In this document: piece by piece, positions 16,247 to 20,654 of the stretch
How the letters are laid out: every line of letters begins with the position of its first letter
Position numbering within the stretch: the stretch's first letter is position 1
Origin: a virus
Length of the DNA: 26,194 nt
Direction: 5' to 3' (one strand)
Virus record (IMG/VR): IMGVR_UViG_3300020214_000101
Coordinates: 1 to 26,194 of that record
Made by a program: the position numbers and the translations under genes
Notes under the pieces: generated by a model
Seen by the model: only the letters and a program-made list of their open reading frames with translations
Databases searched by the model: none
What the model was told of the DNA's origin: nothing

Positions 16247-16383
16247 TTGACCAGTTCAGCAGGGGAACCACAGGAACGATAGAATTCTACCATACGCTCT
16301 GCCTCCACCAGGGTGGGGAAGGTTTGCGTTCTCCACTCGCAGGCATTGTAGGGAGACTGATAGCGAATCGTGAAACCGAGCAT
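16243..16383 (-). CDS. Hypothetical protein, 46 residues
   Basis: The frame reads MLGFTIRYQSPYNACEWRTQ, then TFPTLVEAERMVEFYRSCGS and PAELVK. A strand (GFTIRYQS) followed by one helix (LVEAERMVEFYRSC) suggests a small beta-alpha fold. The overlap with the next gene (ATGA at 16243-16246) and a perfect TATAAT 23 bases upstream of the ATG support this as a real gene. The function is unknown. It is too short for usual gene finders. Confidence 0.62.
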   Translation of the reverse strand: MLGFTIRYQSPYNACEWRTQTFPTLVEAERMVEFYRSCGSPAELVK

Positions 16384-16405
16384 TGTGGGGTCAGGCGACA
16401 GAATC

Positions 16406-16411
16406 ATTATA
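16406..16411 (-). promoter_or_regulatory. -10 box TATAAT before the 46-residue gene
   Basis: Perfect TATAAT followed by GATTCTGTCGCC on the minus strand. It shares the TATAATGAT start with copy D but has lost the palindrome. A short stem GGGGT/ACCCC (16413-16425) lies directly upstream. Confidence 0.5.
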
Positions 16412-16425
16412 GGGGGTGGCACCCC

Positions 16426-16665
16426 TCAGAATGCCACCAGTTGATCCAGATCCCATTGTGGCACATCCTGAACCTCACCGCCACAGTTTTGTGCCAGCCA
16501 GGCGTTAATGTGCTTGCTGGTGGTCACGCTCCATTTTGTAGTGGTGCGGATCCACCCTTTGCCAGGGACCAGAGCAGCAACGGGAGTGCTGTAGGAGAAG
16601 AGCACACAGGTGCCATCTGCCAGTTCCACTTCGGTCTTGTTGCTGCCGATGGGTTGGACTTTCAT
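16426..16665 (-). CDS. Conserved small phage protein (S-Y-S-T-P-V-A-A motif)
   Basis: The 79-residue protein reads MKVQPIGSNKTEVELADGTC, then VLFSYSTPVAALVPGKGWIR and TTTKWSVTTSKHINAWLAQN. The elements NKTEV, FSYSTPVAA, R-T-x-x-K/R-W-S-x-T-T-S/T-K/R-H-I-N-x-W are shared by a widespread phage family of unknown function (I believe it is catalogued as a DUF; the number is not certain). It is probably a small beta-barrel followed by one helix. Expressed from its own promoter with palindrome copy E. The start at 16665 is the only ATG before the conserved part. Confidence 0.8.
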   Translation of the reverse strand: MKVQPIGSNKTEVELADGTCVLFSYSTPVAALVPGKGWIRTTTKWSVTTSKHINAWLAQNCGGEVQDVPQWDLDQLVAF

Positions 16666-16679
16666 TGGAGTTCCTTTGA

Positions 16680-16694
16680 ACTGAGATCAGTATA
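16680..16694 (-). promoter_or_regulatory. Promoter with palindromic operator-like site, copy E
   Basis: Perfect dyad ACTGA-GA-TCAGT (16680-16691) overlapping TATACT (16694-16689). The leader from the dyad to the ATG (GTTCAAAGGAACTCCA) is close to that of copy A, with one base changed. Confidence 0.6.
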
Positions 16695-16699
16695 AGGGG

Positions 16700-16825
16700 T
16701 CAGATGCTCACTTGCTGGACTGAGGGGGACACTTGCTGAGGTGTCACAGGCGGAACGTGATCTAAGATGATACCAACAAACACGCCAAGGAGCACGAACT
16801 GCAGGAAGTTCTCAATCCGTTTCAT
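16700..16825 (-). CDS. Small single-span membrane protein, 41 residues
   Basis: The frame reads MKRIENFLQFVLLGVFVGII and continues LDHVPPVTPQQVSPSVQQVS with a final I before TGA. One hydrophobic helix (residues about 7-21) follows a short basic start, and the rest is a Pro/Gln/Val-rich tail that would face the periplasm. The cut-off from the promoter of the next gene is only six bases. Upstream, TGCTAAACT (near 16853-16861, minus strand) may be an extended -10 box. No family is recognised. Confidence 0.55.
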   Translation of the reverse strand: MKRIENFLQFVLLGVFVGIILDHVPPVTPQQVSPSVQQVSI

Positions 16826-16866
16826 TCAATCAGGGCAAGGGAGCAAAATCAGTTTAGCACGAAAAG

Positions 16867-16884
16867 GGGGGGCGGTTGCCCCCC
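16867..16884 (-). terminator. GC hairpin with short T run
   Basis: GGGGGGC (16867-16873) pairs with GCCCCCC (16878-16884), loop GGTT. The minus strand continues CTTTTCG. It lies seven bases after the stop of the 85-residue gene and is a plausible intrinsic terminator for it. Confidence 0.6.
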
Positions 16885-16891
16885 TGTAGAA

Positions 16892-17149
16892 TCACACTGC
16901 CACTTCCTGCAGATCACCACTACGGCGACCCTCAGAGATGAAGGTGCCCATAGAGCGACCCTTCAGATCCTCATCGGTCACCACTTCCACCAGATCGCTC
17001 AGGAAGGCGGGCGAAGCGGTGAAGGAGTAGGTGCGGTCAGGATTGGACTGGAACGCCACTTGCACAGTGCTACCGTCGATTTCCAGGGCAGCGATGGCGC
17101 TGGACTGTTCGGAAGTGAAGTTGCGGGCGATCACGGTTGCGTTAGACAT
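16892..17149 (-). CDS. Small protein, possibly KTSC-like, 85 residues
   Basis: The protein begins MSNATVIARNFTSEQSSAIA and contains ALEIDGSTVQVAFQSNPDRT followed by YSFTASPAFLSDLVEV. The order strand-strand with F-x-x-x-P-D-R-x-Y-x-F and a following helix resembles the small KTSC domain, although the length and the end (GRSMGTFISEGRRSGDLQEV) differ; I hold this only as possible. The gene has one of the best promoters of the region (17209-17237) and its own terminator, so it is likely to be made in quantity by host polymerase. Confidence 0.65.
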   Translation of the reverse strand: MSNATVIARNFTSEQSSAIAALEIDGSTVQVAFQSNPDRTYSFTASPAFLSDLVEVVTDEDLKGRSMGTFISEGRRSGDLQEVAV

Positions 17150-17208
17150 AATTTAGAATCAGCGATTAATCAGGGTTTGAAGGAGAGGCATTTCCCTCTC
17201 ACATTCAT

Positions 17209-17237
17209 AAGATACAACGGATTGGGGGTGGAGTCAA
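17209..17237 (-). promoter_or_regulatory. Sigma70-type promoter of the 85-residue gene
   Basis: TTGACT (17237-17232), 17-base spacer, TATCTT (17214-17209) followed by ATGAATGTG on the minus strand, 60 bases before the ATG at 17149. Same TATCTTATG form as at 19893 and 21116. Confidence 0.65.
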
Positions 17238-17282
17238 GCGGTAGTGGTCACTTGCCCAACTGGCACAATCCCGAGTGAGCAC

Positions 17283-17303
17283 AAAAAAAGGGGGGCGATA
17301 ATG
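17283..17303 (-). terminator. Intrinsic terminator after the 155-residue gene
   Basis: GGGGGGC (17290-17296) with GCCCCCC (17303-17309) and, on the minus strand, a following run of seven T (17289-17283). The features are those of a standard rho-independent terminator for the gene that stops at 17317; the stem's right arm reaches 17309. Confidence 0.8.
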
Positions 17304-17316
17304 CCCCCCGATCCTA

Positions 17317-17784
17317 TCACTTCCAGAGACCTTCAGCAATCAGGCGATCGAGCAGGATTTGCGAAAGGGCACCACACAGAGGACACCCAGATGAACGCTT
17401 GATTTCAGAACGCAGAGCGTACTTTTCAGACCTTTTGAATCCGCCGAACTTGTACCGATAGACTGCACTTACAGTGCGGAGGAGTTCGGTCTTTTGAAGA
17501 TCCCCACCAGTTACTTTAGGATAAGTGGGGCAGAAGAAACGGAAGTCTCCTTTCTGGCGGGAAAGGTTAAGTTCGTTGCTGATCAGTTTAGCGTCCTTTG
17601 CACCGAAGTAGGGGGTGAGTTCCACTTGCAACCAGGCGTGAAATGGTGCCAGTTCATCTACTGCAGCAACGGGAACTTGCTGCTGCTTTTGCATCTCTTC
17701 TACCGCAACTTTCAGGGTAGCGATCGAATCAGTGATCGTCTCCAGAGCAGCGGTCAGAGAGGCGATGCTGGTGTTGGCGGACAT
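17317..17784 (-). CDS. Hypothetical protein, 155 residues, coiled-coil start and Cys pair
   Basis: The start is set at the ATG at 17784 (MSANTSIASLTAALETITDS); a frame extending upstream would run through the leader and promoter. Residues about 6-33 form a likely coiled coil (TAALETITDSIATLKVAVEEMQ), followed by Gln/Val-rich linker, then a globular part with FHAWLQVELTPYFGAKDAKL and, near the end, RSSGCPLCGALSQILLDRLI, with a C-x-x-C pair that could bind zinc. I cannot name a family. It is the largest product of the GC-rich half and ends at a strong terminator. Possible promoter: TTGCAC, 17-base spacer, CATTCT near 17844-17872. Confidence 0.65.
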   Translation of the reverse strand: MSANTSIASLTAALETITDSIATLKVAVEEMQKQQQVPVAAVDELAPFHAWLQVELTPYFGAKDAKLISNELNLSRQKGDFRFFCPTYPKVTGGDLQKTELLRTVSAVYRYKFGGFKRSEKYALRSEIKRSSGCPLCGALSQILLDRLIAEGLWK

Positions 17785-17920
17785 TGGAATGTCGGTGTTG
17801 GTGGTTTGGGATCGGGTGGGGTTGTCTCCCCCCCGATGAACATAGAATGACAGATGCCAGGGGCAAGTGCAATAGGCAATGGACACTTACCGAACTGGCA
17901 CAAGGTCGCTAGACAGGCAC

Positions 17921-17944
17921 AAAAAAAGGGGGCAGTGTGCCCCC
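17921..17944 (-). terminator. Intrinsic terminator after the 46-residue gene
   Basis: GGGGGCA (17928-17934) pairs with TGCCCCC (17938-17944), loop of three, followed on the minus strand by seven T (17927-17921). It directly follows the stop at 17949. Confidence 0.8.
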
Positions 17945-17948
17945 TCAA

Positions 17949-18089
17949 TCAAAACTCAATCTCATCCAATGTAGGATCATTCATAGGAGAGCAATCCATA
18001 GAATCAGAAGTGATCGCATCAAGAATCGAAAGGATCTCATCACCAGTTTCTCCCTGGCGAAGCATCGAAACCAGAACTTTTGTAGGCAT
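17949..18089 (-). CDS. Conserved small phage protein, 46 residues
   Basis: The frame reads MPTKVLVSMLRQGETGDEIL, then SILDAITSDSMDCSPMNDPT and LDEIEF. The N-terminal pattern K-V-L-x-S-M-L-R-Q-G-x-T-G-D/E-E-I-L-x-I-L-D is one I recognise from short proteins encoded in phages, including cyanophages; function unknown. It would form two helices with an acidic tail. A TGATACAAT extended -10 box (18144 region, minus strand) lies about 55 bases upstream, overlapping the stop of the gene before. Confidence 0.72.
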   Translation of the reverse strand: MPTKVLVSMLRQGETGDEILSILDAITSDSMDCSPMNDPTLDEIEF

Positions 18090-18137
18090 TGTTTCATTGC
18101 AAGGTTGGGCGGAGTCTTTATGGGCGCTGCCGTTCCC

Positions 18138-18146
18138 ATTGTATCA
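18138..18146 (-). promoter_or_regulatory. Extended -10 promoter TGATACAAT overlapping a stop codon
   Basis: On the minus strand the TGA stop codon of the 43-residue gene is the first part of TGATACAAT, so the end of one gene is the promoter element of the next. A clear -35 box is not seen. Confidence 0.45.
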
Positions 18147-18275
18147 GTCCCGATCTTCGATGACTGTAACGATTTCCTGGGAGTTGTGCAGGTATTCGGT
18201 TTGAATGATGCCAGGACCGATTTCAGTCTGTCCCACAATCATAGCAAAGGCGAGCAGTTCAATCATCGGAATCAT
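18144..18275 (-). CDS. Small protein with hydrophobic start, 43 residues
   Basis: The frame reads MIPMIELLAFAMIVGQTEIG, then PGIIQTEYLHNSQEIVTVIE and DRD. The first 15 residues are hydrophobic without a basic start, which could be a membrane anchor. Similar short proteins with GQTEI(A/G)PG are known to me from phages with no role assigned. A TGTTATAGT extended -10 box (18320-18328) lies upstream, with a GC hairpin (18299-18319) between it and the ATG. Confidence 0.62.
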   Translation of the reverse strand: MIPMIELLAFAMIVGQTEIGPGIIQTEYLHNSQEIVTVIEDRD

Positions 18276-18298
18276 CAGTGGGAAAGTATTCGGGAAAG

Positions 18299-18328
18299 GT
18301 GGGGAGGTCTCCCTCCCACACTATAACA
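18299..18328 (-). promoter_or_regulatory. Extended -10 box with hairpin at the mRNA 5' end
   Basis: TGTTATAGT (18328-18320, minus strand) is followed directly by a near-palindromic GTGGGAGGG / CCTCCCCAC stem (18319-18299). As in the leader of the gene at 13973, the hairpin would be at the extreme 5' end of the transcript. Confidence 0.45.
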
Positions 18329-18356
18329 CCTGAATCAAAGAGTTCAGAGAATGACA

Positions 18357-18512
18357 TCAAAAGTCGTGGGTTGAATCCAGAGGGATGCCAGCGGCAAGAT
18401 CATCATACTCCTCATCATAGAATGATTCAATCTCCCGTTGCGTTTCTTCATCATCATAGAATCCGAAGGAGATTGCCTCTTCGATTTGGATGTCGTCGGT
18501 GAAGTGGTTCAT
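18357..18512 (-). CDS. Very acidic hypothetical protein, 51 residues
   Basis: The ATG at 18512 gives MNHFTDDIQIEEAISFGFYD, then DEETQREIESFYDEEYDDLA and AGIPLDSTHDF. Roughly a third of the residues are Asp or Glu, which could mimic nucleic acid or simply reflect a small helical protein; this is a guess from composition. The start is preferred over an upstream in-frame codon because the leader (GGAACCCCAAACC) resembles that of neighbouring genes. No family is recognised. Confidence 0.6.
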   Translation of the reverse strand: MNHFTDDIQIEEAISFGFYDDEETQREIESFYDEEYDDLAAGIPLDSTHDF

Positions 18513-18556
18513 GGTTTGGGGTTCCTTTGAACAATCACAATTTAGCGAGAGGGAGA

Positions 18557-18573
18557 GGGGGGAGCAACCCCCC
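18557..18573 (-). terminator. GC hairpin after the 52-residue gene
   Basis: GGGGGG (18557-18562) pairs with CCCCCC (18568-18573), loop AGCAA, ten bases after the stop at 18583. No T run follows, so its strength is uncertain. Confidence 0.5.
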
Positions 18574-18575
18574 TT

Positions 18576-18597
18576 GTGCCACTTAGATAACTGACAC
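18576..18597 (-). other. Hairpin with the stop codon in its loop
   Basis: GTGCCA (18576-18581) and TGACAC (18592-18597) pair except for one mismatch; the TAA of the 52-residue gene (18583-18585) lies in the loop. Confidence 0.4.
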
Positions 18598-18741
18598 CTC
18601 CACACGCTTCAGGTTCAATCCAGCAAGTTGATTTAAGACGCGGTTGTGGATCGTGTCGCAGGCGTTCTTCAGTTTGGAACGCTCATACCAGATCGTGATA
18701 CAACCGTCGTAAGTTTCAACAAAGATGCGGATGTCTTTCAT
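18583..18741 (-). CDS. Hypothetical protein, 52 residues
   Basis: The frame from ATG at 18741 reads MKDIRIFVETYDGCITIWYE, then RSKLKNACDTIHNRVLNQLA and GLNLKRVEVSVI. This predicts strand-strand-helix-strand (DIRIFVETYDGCITIWYE, then a basic helix, then RVEVSVI), a compact ferredoxin-like half. No family is recognised. Its leader and -10 box (CATACT, 18774-18769) are an almost exact copy of those at 19536-19574. Confidence 0.65.
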   Translation of the reverse strand: MKDIRIFVETYDGCITIWYERSKLKNACDTIHNRVLNQLAGLNLKRVEVSVI

Positions 18742-18777
18742 TGGAGTGTTCTGGTGTTGAACAAACGTAGTATGGCA
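18739..18777 (-). repeat. 39-base duplicated promoter-leader, copy 1
   Basis: This stretch from the ATG of the 52-residue gene to beyond its CATACT box is identical to 19536-19574 in 38 of 39 positions. The coding regions that follow are unrelated, so only the control segment was copied. Confidence 0.8.
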
Positions 18778-18779
18778 TC

Positions 18780-18803
18780 AAAAAAGGGGGACCGCAATCC
18801 CCC
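18780..18803 (-). terminator. Intrinsic terminator of the five-gene set
   Basis: GGGGGA (18786-18791) pairs with TCCCCC (18798-18803), and six T follow on the minus strand (18785-18780). It lies 13 bases beyond the stop at 18816 and 6 bases before the CATACT box of the next promoter. Confidence 0.75.
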
Positions 18804-18804
18804 T

Positions 18805-18828
18805 TGTGCCACTTGTCAGTCTGTCACA
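18805..18828 (-). other. Hairpin with the stop codon in its loop
   Basis: TGTGCCA (18805-18811) and TGTCACA (18822-18828) pair with one mismatch; the TGA at 18816-18818 is in the loop. The hairpin directly precedes the intrinsic terminator. Confidence 0.45.
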
Positions 18829-18998
18829 TCCTCCAGCAGTTCGGGATAGTATTCTTTACACTCAGTGATCAATTCTTCATCAGAATACTTTGCATAACCC
18901 TCATCCAGATAATCATAACAGAGGCAGGTCATTGTCTTAAGATCCATGTCATCCAGCATCTGCTGAATCAGTTGATCTTGAAGTTCAGTGCGGTTCAT
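18816..18998 (-). CDS. Conserved small phage protein, 60 residues
   Basis: The protein reads MNRTELQDQLIQQMLDDMDL, then KTMTCLCYDYLDEGYAKYSD and EELITECKEYYPELLEDVTD. The end (S-x-E-E-L-x-x-E-x-K-x-Y-Y-P-E-L-L-E-D) belongs to a short all-helical family that I know from phages of cyanobacteria; function unknown. It starts with a one-base overlap (TGATG) with the stop of the gene before it, is the last gene of a coupled set, and is followed by a terminator. Confidence 0.76.
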   Translation of the reverse strand: MNRTELQDQLIQQMLDDMDLKTMTCLCYDYLDEGYAKYSDEELITECKEYYPELLEDVTD

Positions 18999-19198
18999 CA
19001 GAAGGAAAGGTAAGGGTGATCAGAGTCTAACACGTCATTGGTGTCAGATGCGGTGAGAAGTGTTGTGATGGGATAATACTCATCCGCATCAGGATCATAC
19101 ACCGTAGGAGTGCAGTCGAGTTGCTCTACTGTCATAGACTGTAACATGAGCAGCAGATCCTTATAGGTCTGGCAACCGTAGGGTGCGTTAGGTGTCAT
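18998..19198 (-). CDS. Conserved small phage protein, 66 residues
   Basis: The protein begins MTPNAPYGCQTYKDLLLMLQ and contains SMTVEQLDCTPTVYDPDADE followed by YYPITTLLTASDTNDVLDSD and HPYLSF. The pattern M-T-x-E-Q-L-D/E-x-T-P-T-V/L-Y-D, then E-Y/F-Y-P-I-T, and D-x-D-V-L-D-x-x-H-P recurs in small phage proteins of unknown role. It overlaps the preceding gene by four bases (ATGA) and the following one by one base, so it is inside a translationally coupled operon. Confidence 0.76.
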   Translation of the reverse strand: MTPNAPYGCQTYKDLLLMLQSMTVEQLDCTPTVYDPDADEYYPITTLLTASDTNDVLDSDHPYLSF

Positions 19199-19389
19199 TT
19201 CAGAACGTGACGATAATCAATGGACTTGATGCACCAACCGTAGGCAGTTGTGATCTCTTCTACAAGATCATCTTCATCATCTGCCTCCCAGATGTGTCCT
19301 ACTGTATCCTCGATGATGTCAGATTTCTCCTCAGGATGCAGATCCTCATCATCAAAATCAAACTCGATTGCAGTAACTTGAAATTGCAT
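19195..19389 (-). CDS. Conserved acidic small phage protein, 64 residues
   Basis: The protein starts MQFQVTAIEFDFDDEDLHPE and contains HIWEADDEDDLVEEITTAYG followed by WCIKSIDYRHVLK. This resembles a family of short phage proteins with the pattern V-x-A-I-E-F-D-F-D, W-E-A-D-D-E-D-D-L-V-E-E-I and G-W-C-(I/V)-K-S-I-D-Y, likely a beta-alpha-beta fold. Function unknown. Starts one base into the stop of the gene before it (TGATG) and overlaps the next by four bases. Confidence 0.78.
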   Translation of the reverse strand: MQFQVTAIEFDFDDEDLHPEEKSDIIEDTVGHIWEADDEDDLVEEITTAYGWCIKSIDYRHVLK

Positions 19390-19538
19390 CAGACTTCATC
19401 CCTCATTTCAGAGAGTTTCTCATAGAGTGCGGGAATGTCGCACCCTACGATTTCACTACATTCGATCCAATCATCGTGAAACTCAATCAATGCCAGAATG
19501 GCATCAAGTTCCTCAAAGGTCAGAGTAGTTTGAGTCAT
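19389..19538 (-). CDS. Hypothetical protein, 49 residues, first gene of the coupled set
   Basis: The frame from ATG at 19538 reads MTQTTLTFEELDAILALIEF, then HDDWIECSEIVGCDIPALYE and KLSEMRDEV. It predicts two acidic helices joined by a short loop. It is the first of four genes joined by overlaps (19538 to 18816) and is preceded by the second copy of the duplicated CATACT promoter-leader. No family is recognised with certainty. Confidence 0.68.
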   Translation of the reverse strand: MTQTTLTFEELDAILALIEFHDDWIECSEIVGCDIPALYEKLSEMRDEV

Positions 19539-19574
19539 TGGAGTGTTCTGGTGTGGAACAAACGTAGTATGGCA
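19536..19574 (-). repeat. 39-base duplicated promoter-leader, copy 2
   Basis: This copy, with -10-like CATACT (19571-19566), differs from 18739-18777 at a single base. The stop codon of the membrane-protein gene (19579) is only five bases away. Confidence 0.8.
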
Positions 19575-19578
19575 CCCC

Positions 19579-19842
19579 TTAGGCGACCTTGGTACGTTTG
19601 GGGGACTGTTGCTGAACTGGCACAGTCACAGGATCAGCAAAGAATACTTTGCTATGTTGAATCAAAGTATCAACAAACTGAAGAACAGTTTGAATCACTT
19701 TGCGGACTTTTTCGTTGCCATTGTTCTCATTGTAGGAGCGAATCAGAAACTGACACAAACCCACAACGATTGCGGCAATTGTTGCAACATTCATAACCAG
19801 AGTGTTAATGAATGTCCAGTAGAAAGTGTTGGCGGTTTTCAT
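19579..19842 (-). CDS. Single-span membrane protein, 87 residues
   Basis: The protein begins MKTANTFYWTFINTLVMNVA and continues TIAAIVVGLCQFLIRSYNEN. A hydrophobic helix at about residues 12-34 is followed by a charged helical part (NGNEKVRKVIQTVLQFVDTL) and a Pro/Gln/Lys tail, so an N-out or N-in membrane anchor with a cytoplasmic helix is likely. The positive-inside rule favours the C-terminal part in the cytoplasm. No family is recognised. It has a sigma70-type promoter and is likely a host-takeover peptide, which is inference from context only. Confidence 0.7.
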   Translation of the reverse strand: MKTANTFYWTFINTLVMNVATIAAIVVGLCQFLIRSYNENNGNEKVRKVIQTVLQFVDTLIQHSKVFFADPVTVPVQQQSPKRTKVA

Positions 19843-19892
19843 AATAAATGGTGTGGGAGGGAAAGTGTAGAGAATGCCTCAACCACACACAT

Positions 19893-19921
19893 AAGATAAC
19901 AGGAAACCAGGAGAACTGCAA
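19893..19921 (-). promoter_or_regulatory. Sigma70-type promoter of the membrane protein gene
   Basis: TTGCAG (19921-19916), 17-base spacer, TATCTT (19898-19893) followed by ATGTGTG on the minus strand. The -35 box sits on the arm of an inverted repeat GGAGAACTG (19910-19918) / CAGTTCTCC (19934-19942), so the promoter may compete with a hairpin or a bound protein. Confidence 0.6.
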
Positions 19922-19925
19922 GGGG

Positions 19926-19955
19926 TCTTGTGACAGTTCTCCAGGTGGCACAAGA
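19926..19955 (-). terminator. Hairpin after the 52-residue gene
   Basis: TCTTGTG (19926-19932) pairs with CACAAGA (19949-19955) just after the stop at 19961. A similar hairpin with compensating change (CTTATG/CATAAG) is at 21933-21962. There is no T run, so a role in mRNA end processing or termination is only likely. Confidence 0.45.
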
Positions 19956-19960
19956 GTGAG

Positions 19961-20119
19961 TTATACAAACTCCTCAATGTAGTAATCTACAGTGATTTCG
20001 TGCTCTGCACAGAATTCTTCAATGTCATCAGGAAGAAATCCTGCAATGTTATACTCTGCGAACTTCTCCCAGAGTTTATAAAACTGTTGTTCGTTGAGCA
20101 TTAGAATTGAATCGAACAT
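19961..20119 (-). CDS. Conserved small acidic phage protein, 52 residues
   Basis: The frame from ATG at 20119 reads MFDSILMLNEQQFYKLWEKF, then AEYNIAGFLPDDIEEFCAEH and EITVDYYIEEFV. The pattern L-N-E-x-Q-F-x-x-L-W, then Y-N-x-x-x-x-L-P-x-D-x-E-E-F-C-x-E-H-E-(I/V)-T-x-D-Y-Y-I is one I recognise from short cyanophage proteins; function unknown. All-helical and acidic. The TAA lies at the end of a small GAGTT/AACTC stem. A TATATT box (20129-20124 region, minus strand) is close to the start and could be its promoter. Confidence 0.74.
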   Translation of the reverse strand: MFDSILMLNEQQFYKLWEKFAEYNIAGFLPDDIEEFCAEHEITVDYYIEEFV

Positions 20120-20131
20120 TGCTAATATACA

Positions 20132-20162
20132 CACATATCACACGTTGTGCTCGTGATATGTG
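20132..20162 (-). terminator. Ten-base-pair hairpin spanning a stop codon
   Basis: CACATATCAC (20132-20141) pairs perfectly with GTGATATGTG (20153-20162); the TGA of the 66-residue gene (20138-20140) lies in the stem. It may end the transcript or control read-through into the next gene. Confidence 0.55.
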
Positions 20163-20338
20163 CCAGTTTCCAAACTGTCCTCTAGGAGTGGATCTGTGAG
20201 ATCTATTGTGTTTAGAATGGATGCTAGAACCTTACGATCATCATCGTATTCTGTCTCTCTCCATTGATGATACACAATCTCGTATATGTAATCCAACTGT
20301 GTATCGTTGAATGTTACGTTATAGTATGCACGATCCAT
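20138..20338 (-). CDS. Hypothetical protein, 66 residues
   Basis: The protein begins MDRAYYNVTFNDTQLDYIYE and contains IVYHQWRETEYDDDRKVLAS followed by ILNTIDLTDPLLEDSLETGT. It has a strand-helix-helix pattern, with many Asp/Glu and Tyr. No family is recognised with certainty, though the general look is that of other early cyanophage peptides. Its promoter (20388-20417) is the best match to the sigma70 consensus in the window. The end of the gene forms a hairpin. Confidence 0.68.
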   Translation of the reverse strand: MDRAYYNVTFNDTQLDYIYEIVYHQWRETEYDDDRKVLASILNTIDLTDPLLEDSLETGTYHEHNV

Positions 20339-20340
20339 GT

Positions 20341-20600
20341 ATCTAGAGTAACTATAAGATATATGAATCTAGAAACCCAACAAAGGTATTATACACATAT
20401 CTCGAAGGGTGTGTCAAGTGTATGTTACATCTAGTAACAATCTAGTATTGATGAGTCTAGTAGAGTATAACACTAGTATTATATGATAATATGATGAATC
20501 TCGAATAATGATCTAGTATGATGAATCTAGTTGATTGAGATCTAGTATTGATGATCTCGAAGTAAAATCTAGTGATCTAGTGTATCACACCTAAAACACT
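20341..20600. repeat. TCTAG/TCTCGA-rich repeat stretch 1
   Basis: No gene is visible. About ten copies of TCTAG, often in the context ATCTAGTATTGATGA or GATGAATCTAGT, and three of TCTCGA occur in about 240 bases, mostly after A or GA. Spacing is irregular. The stretch is AT-rich, covers the strong promoter of the gene at 20338, and ends at an intrinsic terminator for the ArdA-like gene. Confidence 0.7.
20388..20417 (-). promoter_or_regulatory. Perfect-consensus sigma70 promoter
   Basis: On the minus strand TTGACA (20417-20412), an 18-base spacer and TATAAT (20393-20388). Both boxes match the consensus exactly. A TCTCGAAG repeat lies inside the spacer. The ATG is 50 bases downstream. Should be a strong early promoter. 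Confidence 0.8.
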
Positions 20601-20633
20601 AAAAAACCCTGCTAGAGGCGATTCTAGCAGGGT
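20601..20633 (-). terminator. Intrinsic terminator of the ArdA-like gene
   Basis: ACCCTGCTAGA (20606-20616 on the plus strand) pairs with TCTAGCAGGGT (20623-20633), an 11-base stem with a 6-base loop, and six T follow on the minus strand (20606-20601). The stop codon is at 20655. Confidence 0.88.
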
Positions 20634-20654
20634 CTGGTGAGGGTTTAGACTAGA

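Noticed and set aside
17785-17886. N-terminal extension of the 155-residue protein
   Set aside because: The extra residues cover a GC hairpin and promoter-like sequence, and the downstream ATG at 17784 has the expected coiled-coil start.
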